From Perognathus longimembris pacificus (lineage: Eukaryota; Chordata; Mammalia; Rodentia; Heteromyidae): 64,000 nucleotides of DNA. The notes beneath the pieces were generated by a model that had not been told where the DNA came from, did not search any database, and saw only the letters and a list, made by a program, of their open reading frames with translations. Shown in pieces: positions 55,790 through 64,000 of this stretch. The stretch is from contig NC_063170.1 of assembly GCF_023159225.1 (NCBI RefSeq), positions 57,557,708 to 57,621,707 of the forward strand, in the 5' to 3' direction. Both the position numbers and the translations under genes were made by a program. Each line of letters opens with the position of its first letter. Position 1 is the stretch's first letter.

Positions 55790-56012
55790 GAATATGTAAA
55801 CTAGAGTGAAGACTGGAGGCTGATTAGAGGGAGGGATGGGAATGATTGTAATGGCATGTGTTTGTTTGAAGAGTGGCAAAAGTATTTTGAAGTTAGATTC
55901 TGGTGATGGTTGCACAATTTTAAACACAATCAAACCCACTGAGTTATAGACTTCAAATGGGTGAATTTTATGAGACATAACGTATAGCCTAATAAAGCTA
56001 ATGCAAAAAGAT
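55790..56012 (+). mobile_element. Ancient L1M 3' end
   Basis: tagattctggtgatggttgc, acaattttaaacacaatcaa, acccactgagttatagactt, caaatgggtgaattttatga, then an aataaagct end: classic L1M terminus. Confidence 0.68.
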
Positions 56013-56019
56013 TATCCAT

Positions 56020-56400
56020 CCCACTGTTGCTTAAAATGGGCAAAAGTAAGAGGGGTAAATAAATTATTCTGAGACGCTGATATGTTATACTTAATAGTCA
56101 CTAAAAAGAGAGCCTCAGAATGAGGTGTGATGGGGCACTCTGTAATCTCAGCACTCAGGAGGCTGAGGAAGGAGGATCCTGAGTTCAACGCCAGCCTGGG
56201 CCACATAGGAACACCCTATCTCAAACAAACAAAACAGAGAGGTCTGCAGAGAGTGCACAACATAATCTCAGTTACATACAAGAGATGCAATTCTGTACAT
56301 ATACATTCTAGAAAAACAACTCAGAAAGTATAGATCAGATTTCTTATAAGTGATCATAAACATCCAATTAGCTACAATTTTCTCTTTATCTCTCTTTGTT
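56020..56400 (+). mobile_element. Second L1M fragment, split by B1
   Basis: ggtaaataaattattctgag and tagtcactaaaaagagag before the B1, then ctcagttacatacaagagat and tacatatacattctagaaaa after it, fit an L1M 3' region. Confidence 0.4.
56120..56238 (+). mobile_element. B1 SINE monomer
   Basis: The clearest single B1: gtgtgatggggcactctgta, atctcagcactcaggaggct, gaggaaggaggatcctgagt, tcaacgccagcctgggccac, ccctatctcaaacaaac. Confidence 0.87.
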
Positions 56401-56469
56401 GACTTTAATACAATGAGCATGTCATCTGTAACAATAATCCCAAGTTATCATCTGACTGAGTACTAAGGA

Positions 56470-56592
56470 AGTGCTTGGCAGGGCCTGGCCTAAGTGTTTA
56501 ATGGATTGTGAAGCATTAAACCTCCAACTTCCCTACCAGGTTGGACTGTGCAACTGGATAGGGGAGTAAACTGACCCCAGAAAGCAGGGGAG
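56470..56592 (-). mobile_element. MIR SINE
   Basis: Antisense: gcctggcctaagtgtttaat, ccctaccaggttggactgt, ggagtaaactgaccccagaa. Confidence 0.58.
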
Positions 56593-56594
56593 GG

Positions 56595-57060
56595 AGGGGG
56601 GAGGCTTTTAAACCAATGCTAATCCTGTGACTTGCCGACAATGACTTTCACTCTTGGACCAGTGATTCTTCCTGTGTCCCTTCTGACCTTCTCTCTGGGG
56701 GAAGATGGCAGGGGAAAGAAGGGCCAGTCCCTGTGGATCTGTCCTACAGCCTGGCTGCTTCTCTGGCAGTAGCTATCCTGTGTCATCTCAGCTCTGCCGG
56801 AGATGCATTGGCTGATTCTAGCTGTCTACTTTCTCAGGAAGTCTCAAGTTCCTTGCTTTTACCCTGACCTATGGGCTAGAGGCGCTAACAGCTTGCCCCT
56901 CTTGTTGTCCTGGGTGACTCCACATTTCTTGCCAGTTCCTTGGGTCCCAACCATACCTGTGCAGGCAGGTCATTCCTTAATTATGCAAACCATCAGGGGT
57001 GACTCTTGTTTCCTGTCGAGGATCCTGACTGGTTGATCCATTTGATGCCCAAACAAGCGA
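56595..57060. other. Unassigned non-coding DNA
   Basis: No recognised feature. Confidence 0.4.
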
Positions 57061-57063
57061 CAA

Positions 57064-57560
57064 AGTTTTCTTTTTATTATAAAGGTGATGTACAGAGGGG
57101 TTGTAGTTACATAAGTCAAGTAAAGAGTACATTTCTTTTGGGACAATGTCACCCCCTTCCCTCCTCTCTCCCAGCTTTTCCCTCTCACCCCTACCCAGAA
57201 ATTCTATAGTTCATTCTCAACACAGTGTCCAACAACTGCTGCATTTGTTCGCCCTTTGTCCCTCCATTTTTGTGCCTCCCCTTCACTCCCAAAGACACAG
57301 AAACAAACAAATAAGACAAAAAGAAAAGAAAACAAAAATAGCAAAAAAAAAAGTGTTTCCATTTCCTGGAGTTCATTTCAATAAATAATATTTTGTATGA
57401 TCAGAGGCATATAGGCATTGTGCTTTTGTGTTCCTCTCTTAAGAGGTCCCACTGTGTGTGAATGCCTACAGACCTGTATGTTTTATTATATCCTGGTATA
57501 TTTTAGATCTAGCTTCTGCATACGAGAGAAAACATGCCATTTGGGGAAGACTACATTTTA
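57064..57560 (-). mobile_element. Rodent L1-type 3' end, copy B (longest)
   Basis: Reversed terminus ttattataaaggtgatgtac, agaggggttgtag, catttcttttgggacaatgt, then A-rich 57,285-57,350, then ttctgcatacgagagaaaac. The gagagaaaacatg block is a rodent L1 3' pattern I recognise. Homologous to copies A and C. Confidence 0.62.
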
Positions 57561-57564
57561 AGCA

Positions 57565-59365
57565 ATAAGGATGGTACACATAGGATAGAGTTCCCTTTTC
57601 CATCCTCAGCAAGCAAATATCCTAGGGACCCTCTATTCGTCTTCAACCAACAGACTGCCACTGCCAAGTATAGCTGAGGTTATAAAATCTATTTTCATAA
57701 GCTCTGATATGAGTTCTACCAGAAACACATGTGTAATTCCAACCACATGCCTGACCTTAGTCTTTTGACCAACGCCAACTCCAGGGCAGCTTGGGGACAG
57801 CTCAGCCTACCCTGCTCTCCATCCAAACCACTGTGGTGACCCAGCACCTCCAGCTCTGAATCCTAGGGCTTGGCCTGCTTTGACGAGAAAAGGCAGGAAG
57901 CCAAAGGGGCCAGGCGCCTCTGGGGCCCATCAAATTGCCCTTGACCTCCATCCAGATTTCCCTCTGGAATACAATCTGTCATCACATGTGCAAAATTTGC
58001 TTGGCCAAGTCATGAAGCCGGATCCAGGAAGTGGGTGGCAGGCAAAAGTCAGCACTGGGCAAGAAGAAGTCAGCTGACATTGTCACATCCCCTGTCTTCT
58101 TTAGATCTAAGGAAGGAGACAGGAAGACAGGCACTGTGGTTGACTGAGCCAGTGCCCAAAAGTTAGCTGGTCCACAGCTGTCACCAATCTCATCAGGGAG
58201 CTTGGAGCAGGCATACCGAATTGTAATTGAACCCACAAAAACCAGTAAGATGAATTCTCTCTCCCTCTCTCTCCTCCCCTCTCTCCAGCAGTTGGAACTT
58301 CCTGAAGATTTCTCACACTTCTCTGCTTCTGTCTCCATGATTACCTTAACTAAAGGAGACAGAATCTCCGGGGGAGGGGAGTGTCAGACCCAATCAACAT
58401 ATCCCATCTAAACTAGCTGAAAAAAAAACAAACCAAACAGCTTAAGCATAGAAAGAGGATTTTATTGGTTTGGCTTAATGAAAAACTGATGAAGCCTTAG
58501 GTATGGCTTGTCTTAGACACTCAAGTGATCCATCCATCCATCCATCCATCCATCCATCTACAATTTCTTTTCTTCCTTCCTCTTTCCTTCTCTTCTTCCT
58601 CTCTGTCTCCCTGTCTCCTAATCCATCTCCCTCTCCCAGTCTCCCTACTATCATCTTCTTGTTACCTTCATTCTTAAGTAACATGGCTGCCCTCAGCTCA
58701 TGGCTTACTTTTAGCTCCAAATCAACAAAAGTGGGAGGCTTGTATCTTCAGACCACTTCTGCAGAAGTCCCAGAACTGCTCTCAATGTGATGAACTTGTG
58801 TAATCAGCTCTTTCTATTCAATCAACACAGCTAGTGGGTTCAAGTCCATGCCAACCATGGGGGAGCCAGAAATGGACTCTCTTAAACGTCCTACTCGCTC
58901 CTTTCCTCCAAAATTCCTGGAAAAACTAGAATCCCTGAAGAGTTTCAAAATTAACAAATTTTAAAGCATTTACAGCAACTTGCATAAATCGTCAAACAGA
59001 TTTTCAAGTCTGGCGTTTTTACAATATTGACTATTGCTACCATCTGTAACAAATTTTCTCCTCCTGTTTTTCAGATATTACTTGTGTTCATTACACACAA
59101 TAGCTAGTAAGATAATGTAAAAGATTAACATTTATCGAGTAAAACAGAACACTACAAATAAACCAGTTTTTTATTTGAAACACAATGTACCCTACTTTAT
59201 TTAGATCAGATCCAAAATATTTTCTGTCCTGGATGCAAACTAAATACTTAAGAGTCCATTTCCATGCCATAAAAATCACTGTATACTGATGTGCATGGTG
59301 GTTTTTATTAAGGAAATCTATGCTGTGGATTACTGGTAATTTTTAATTAAAACCATAGTCCTCAA
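57565..59365. other. Unassigned DNA with a CATC repeat
   Basis: Only simple sequence recognised: CATC units and the CT-rich stretch after them (58,560-58,640). Confidence 0.4.
58528..58559. repeat. (CATC)n microsatellite
   Basis: Eight near-perfect CATC units followed by a pyrimidine-rich region. Confidence 0.95.
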
Positions 59366-59370
59366 TTGAA

Positions 59371-59384
59371 GTGTGTGTGTGTGT

Positions 59385-59422
<38 letters not shown>
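59371..59422. repeat. (GT)n microsatellite
   Basis: GT repeat interrupted once by AT. Confidence 0.96.
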
Positions 59423-59424
<2 letters not shown>

Positions 59425-59519
59425 CAGATTAGGCAGACAGCCATAAAGTATAATATATGTCTGTTTCATAGATGATATAATCACAATCCCTTGAGCCTGT
59501 CCCTGTTTTTGTTACTGGA

Positions 59520-59700
59520 AATAAGACTAGCTGCTGTAACAAACAGGCCCTAGATTTCAATGGCTGAATACAACAGAAGTGTATTTTCCATCCAGATAAC
59601 TCCCCACAGTGGGTACTCCAAGTCCCCTCCATATACTGATTCGGCCACGTAGGCCTCTTCTGCCCCTCAGCCTGTGGCTATTCCCTCAGGATGACAGATG
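59520..59700 (-). mobile_element. Possible antisense LTR relic
   Basis: agctgctgtaacaaacaggc, atggctgaatacaacagaag, tgtattttccatccag resembles a reversed LTR start. The rest is not traceable. Confidence 0.3.
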
Positions 59701-60355
59701 CTTCCCACCTTAGACAATCCTGTGGGAGAAGGGAGCTATGCACACATCATGACACGCGTGGCCTGCCAGTTCTCTCCTTAGTAGACATGAGTGTTGCTCC
59801 TTCTCCCAAGTTCGACAAACAAAGTTGTCCTCTGACTTTCCCTACTGTCCACCCGTGTTGGAGAATCACCCATCTACTATCAGGCCTCGTGTTCATTGTA
59901 TTACTATTTCCAGGGAATTTCCAATATGTGGTGAAGATTGCGAACCAAGACCTTCCTAGTTACCTCCATCCAGGAAAAAGTTCATTGAAAACACATTTTC
60001 TAAAAGCGTTAGAACGATTACCTATCAGTTCCATTCTGCCCACCCTTGACATGAGTAAAAACCACTCACAGGCAAGCCCTCTACCCCACTCAAGGAATGC
60101 TGGAAACCTTGCCTTTGCCTGAGCTGCTACTTTATACAGGAAGGGAACACAAATTTTGATGGGCAGAGACATTTCTGCTTTAGCTCTCGTCTTCCCTGTC
60201 TATACAGCATCCAACCCTTCCTGTGGCTGGTACCCATGTCATCGACTAAGCTAACATGAATCCTTCCCGATGTTGTCCATAACAGAACCAGCAGAGTTGA
60301 CTCCTTTACCCTCCTGAGCTACAACTTCTGTCTACCAATACCAACAGCTTCCCAC
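59700..60355. other. Unassigned non-coding DNA
   Basis: A 143-codon plus-strand frame (59,691-60,122) overlaps this block. It has no recognisable motif and no conserved-looking start, and I do not call it a gene. Confidence 0.4.
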
Positions 60356-60359
60356 CTAC

Positions 60360-60530
60360 CAATCACTACTCAAAGTGCTTTTCCTATATTTACCACCATC
60401 TAAGAGACAGGTACTACTAATCTTCCCCAATTTGTACATTGAAAAATTCCCCAAGGTCCAAGGATGAAAGTAGGATTCCAGTGCAGCCTATCAGATGATC
60501 AAATCCACATTCTTGATCACCAGGCAGCAT
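60360..60530 (-). mobile_element. MIR SINE
   Basis: Antisense: aatcactactcaaagtgctt, gacaggtactactaatcttc, cccaatttgtacattgaaaa, gtaggattccagtgcagcct. Confidence 0.65.
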
Positions 60531-60534
60531 GACT

Positions 60535-61465
60535 TCTCTGCAGGGCAAGTCTGCCTTTAATAGAGGACACTGAAGCCCAGAAGAAAGGGGCAGAAGGAGG
60601 GCAGAGGCTACGAATCCAGCCGCTTCGGTCTTGGCATAGTGTGTTCATTCAAGTCAACACATTCGTCTGTGTTCACGAAGGTAGCCTGAACGATCTTGCT
60701 TGGTTATCTGTTCCTATAACCATTGATAAGGCAGGTGAATGATGAGCCCACACAGGTTCTGATAATTAAATATTCTTGGGTCACTCTTATTGGGGACCAA
60801 AGGAAGGATGGAGAGTTCTTCACCTGATAGCCCAGAGGATTATCATTAGTAGCAGTAGAAATCAGGAGTTCAACACCATCCATCATCAGGGCTCTGATGA
60901 GTCTGACCACAGCCCAGACACCGCCTGCCAACAGAAGCCACATCTACTCCTGGCAGCCTGTTGTGGAATGTAAGAATGCGAGGATCCTTTCTTTTAGCAC
61001 CTTCTTCTCCATTATGATGCCATCCTCCATCCTCCTCTGTGTATGAGTGGTGTGAACTGGGCCTTCAGCTTCTGTAGCTTCAGTTCTGTTATCAGTTGCT
61101 TAGTCCTTTCTTGGAGTCCCTATTCTTAGCCATCAGCAGACATCCTGATGCCAGCAACTTGCTTCAAGCCCTAGTCATGCCTTATTAGCCTCCTGACAGC
61201 TTGTTATTTTCTGTCTCAGTGCACTTCCTGGCAGTACTAGGTCTCATGCACAAACATGTCCCTAGCCCAGTGACCACTTCTATTTCTAGAACCTAGCCCC
61301 ACCCAATGAAAACTACCTCCCTGTGGTTGACCCTCCATGGTAGACCATGATCATCAACACTTTCATTCAACACATACTCATCACATCAGCATACTGCACT
61401 AAGACACAGGGATACCAGCATGAGTAAGGGATGCCACATTCCTGGCTTCATATATTCAATAATAT
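60535..61465. other. Unassigned non-coding DNA
   Basis: No recognised repeat or exon. Confidence 0.4.
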
Positions 61466-61469
61466 TTGT

Positions 61470-61682
61470 GGGGGTGGGGTGGGGTGTACTGGGCTTTGAA
61501 TTCAGGGGCCACATATTTGCACAGCTTGCTTGCTCACTGGCACTCTACCACTTGAGCCATTCTCCAGCCTAGCTTTTTGCTGGTTATGTTGGAGATGAAG
61601 TCTCATGGATTCTTGGTGATCCAGGCTGGGTTCAAATGGATCCTTCAGATCTCAACCTCCTGAATAGTTAGGGGTACAAATG
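61470..61682 (-). mobile_element. B1-ID/Geo composite SINE, antisense
   Basis: actgggctttgaattcaggg, gctcactggcactctaccac, ttgagccattctccagccta, linker tgctggttatgttggagatg, B1 arm atccaggctgggttcaaatg. It lacks the typical Geo middle and looks closer to the older ID arm. G-rich tail end at 61,470-61,493. Confidence 0.65.
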
Positions 61683-61839
61683 TACCCCTCAATTTGTAGG
61701 AGGACCAATTATATGTTTGTCCTGGCTGATGACCACATCCATTAGCAAGATTAATAGACTTCATGAAGCTTATAGGGGAGAGAGATTCAGACAAGTAAAC
61801 AAAAAGGGAAACTTGAAGTACGAGAAAGGAGAATACAGT

Positions 61840-61925
61840 ATAGCAATAAATGTACTCACTACCTTACATATGTAACTGTAACCCCTCTGAACATCACTTT
61901 GACAATAAAATTAACTTTTAAAAAA
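61840..61925 (+). mobile_element. Rodent L1-type 3' end, copy C
   Basis: aataaatgtactcactacct, tacatatgtaactgtaaccc, ctctgaacatcactttgaca, ataaaattaacttttaaaaa: the sense version of the terminus seen in copies A and B. Severely 5'-truncated. Confidence 0.58.
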
Positions 61926-62021
61926 GAAGGGAGAGAATCAAAGACTGCATTTACTCGGATAAAGTAAAAAAAACGTCTAAAATGGTACAAGGTTTTTCTC
62001 CTTTATAACCAACTTTCTGCC

Positions 62022-62248
62022 AGGTACCAGAGGCTCATGCCTGTAATTCTGGCTTCTCAGGAAGCTGAGAGTTGAGGATTACAGTTCAAAGCCAGCTCAG
62101 GTAGGAAAGTGTGTGAGATTATTATCTGCAATTAGCCACCAAAAAGTCAGAAGAGGTAGAGCCTGAGACTTGAGGGGAAAATAAATCTCAGGGACAGTGC
62201 TCAGAGCCTGATTTCAAGCCCTAGGACTGGCACACACAACACACAAAA
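62022..62248 (+). mobile_element. B1-Geo composite SINE with internal deletion
   Basis: ccagaggctcatgcctgtaa, cagttcaaagccagctcagg, linker gcaattagccaccaaaaagt, then a Geo arm missing part of its A-box region, cagggacagtgctcagagcc, gatttcaagccctaggactg. Confidence 0.82.
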
Positions 62249-62774
62249 AGTTATAACCAATCTTCCATTCTAAGAAACAGGAGTTTTCAAATGGCAGCAA
62301 GTCATGGACTCAATGCAGGTCTCAGTGTTTATCCAGAAACAAACAAACAAACAAAACTAAGTGGGTATGATTCTCCAAGTTGCCCTAGGATTCATTCCCT
62401 GTTGCTACTATCTGGCCTTAGCCAGATGTATAGGCTCTATTGGCCCTTATCAACATTTTGAGTTTATAACCCTAGATTCAGCCTTCAATACTTAAGTCAA
62501 TAAGATGAATTCTACTCTATTCCTTCCCCCACCCCCATAAGTTAACTACTTACAGATTGAAGCCAATAGTTGTCTTTGCCTAAATGTTAGATTATAACTA
62601 AAAATCGTGTGAGTTCAAATTCGTGTTCTTGCATGTGTATTCAAGAAAGTACAAGTAAGCTGCTTTTTAAGTTGGGAGCTCTTTAAGCCCAGCCCTGGCC
62701 TTAATAATGACTTCAGCCAGTCATTCAAGAATCCTAATGGAGCACCTGAACCACAAAGTATAGCGGTGGTTGTT

Positions 62775-62797
62775 AAAAAAAAAAAAAAAAAAAAAAA
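62775..62797 (+). repeat. A23 homopolymer
   Basis: Twenty-three A, with no recognisable SINE upstream. Confidence 0.95.
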
Positions 62798-63364
62798 CCC
62801 TCATCTTAGAAATACTCATACATAACACACAGAATTGATGCCACAATTAAAGGACCACAAGCATGAAGATGTCACTGGCAACATTTATAGGCATGTGTGG
62901 TGAAGCTCTATAGACAGCAACTAAGCAGATGTAATAAGCCACTCCAGGCATGCATGACATTACCTACCAGGTATCAGATTTGTCAAAGATCATGGCCGCC
63001 TAAATGGAACACCGGGGAGTAATTACAGTGAAGCCCTCACTTCGTATAACCCTGAAATTATAAATCAGGTAAATTAGGGAGCAGTGATTCCCTGACAAAA
63101 TGGTTTCTTTCAGGGTCAGAGAAGAGCAGACCATGTGACTTATTCAGAAAGGAAACTTCCAGTGTCTTCTAGAATGTCAGTTAACTTCTGGATGTAGCTG
63201 ATGCCTCGTTCAAGAAATATTTACAAACAGCCTGTAACAATCTATGAAGTACAATCAGAGGACATAAAATAAAGCTTTCCTTTCTTCTTAAATCAGAAAG
63301 AGCTGCCAGGTTAGACCATCCGTTTTTCATTTAGCTAATATGTATTTCTCAGGAGGTCTCCATT

Positions 63365-63377
63365 CCCCCCCCCCCCC
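63365..63377 (+). repeat. C13 homopolymer
   Basis: Thirteen consecutive C. Confidence 0.95.
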
Positions 63378-64000
63378 GAAGTACTCTTCCACAACAATTT
63401 CCCCTACTTCAAGAGGAGATTGTGGTATTAAACTATACAATTCCTACAGAATATTCAGAACACTAATGACAATAAAAATAGCTATCTTTGTAGTTAGATC
63501 AAAAGCCTTAAAAATTAGATAGATGTCAATATTCTACCACCAAATCACAAGGAGAGAAGAAATCAGCCTTGAAGTCAGCCCAGAGGCCAACAACACTAAA
63601 ACGTAAGCAACCCATTCCATGATTCAAAGGTGTTTTAGTTCCCTTAATATGTGATTAGCTTGTGGTTATCAAACAAAATAATACAGTCATTTCTGTTTGA
63701 GGAAAAAAAAAACTTCAATAAAGTTGGGGGCATTTCTGAAATCATAAATCACAGCTAATGGCTAGATTCAACTTTCAAGGCTGATTTCCTTGAAGCTGCT
63801 TAGGAAACAAACCCAGCTCTGAGTGTAATTACATACCTAAATTTACACATTTAGGGTGACAAAACACAAAGAGACAACAGAAGGAAAAGGTGTTGATGAC
63901 CACAGTGGGCAGGATCACACCTAGCAATGCCACCTGGGGCCCAAGTCCTCCTTACTCTATAAGCACAACACCTTCCAGACCACCCACACTCCCTCCAGTT

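Larger units (their letters stand above)
62255..64000. other. Repeat-poor end of window
   Basis: Only an A23 run and a C13 run interrupt. The interval at about 62,960-63,860 is SINE-free with taattaca, attaaac and atggccgcc motifs, and could be conserved. No exons seen. Confidence 0.35.

Noticed and set aside
59691..60122. 143-codon forward frame as a gene
   Set aside because: No family resemblance and unremarkable composition. A random frame of this length is expected.

Overview
This window is non-coding mammalian nuclear DNA, most likely from a geomyoid rodent (kangaroo rat, pocket mouse or pocket gopher). The main evidence is twelve copies of a dimeric SINE of about 200 bp. Its left arm is a tRNA-Ala/ID-type arm with A box tggcctagtgg and B box ggttcgattcc. 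Its right arm carries the block ccctgagttcaagcccc. This matches the IDL-Geo SINE, which is known only from Geomyoidea. Other rodent signatures are B1 (7SL-derived) monomers, B1-ID composites, free ID arms and a rodent-type L1 3' end.

I found no protein-coding exon, intact gene, CpG island, functional RNA gene or CRISPR array. The open frames are short, mostly lie in repeats (microsatellites, or IDL-Geo copies that share one recurring frame), and match no protein I recognise. The window is best read as intergenic or deep-intronic.

Layout. 1-9 kb: MIR and B1-ID relics, a reverse MLT1-type LTR split by an IDL-Geo, and a 102-nt pyrimidine tract ending in AG. 9.5-20 kb: an MLT1 LTR, GGAA and GT microsatellites, a B1-like multimer, a 56-bp minisatellite, and at 18.77 kb a 39-nt copy of the 5' half of tRNA-Ile(UAU) between 17-bp direct repeats. 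20-35 kb: L2, L1M, a MER2-like DNA transposon, several B1-Geo composites and a long GAAA tract. 35-48 kb: more IDL-Geo copies, and a repeat-poor stretch at about 42.6-44.2 kb that is the best candidate for conserved regulatory DNA. 48.4-50.8 kb: an ancient L1 3' part interrupted by an IDL-Geo, a B1-Geo and a MaLR-type LTR. 51-64 kb: mostly unassigned DNA with a Z-DNA-type tract, L1 fragments, MIRs, and young SINE or L1 ends.

There are no genes here acting together. What can be read is insertion history: L2 and MIR, then MLT1, L1M and MER2, then B1, ID and B1-ID, then B1-Geo, then IDL-Geo. Family names come from recognised motifs, not database searches, and boundaries of old elements are approximate to tens of bases. 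I did not find a previously undescribed multi-gene system. The most unusual items are the tRNA-half insertion and the evidence in the SINE copies for where the Geo arm came from.
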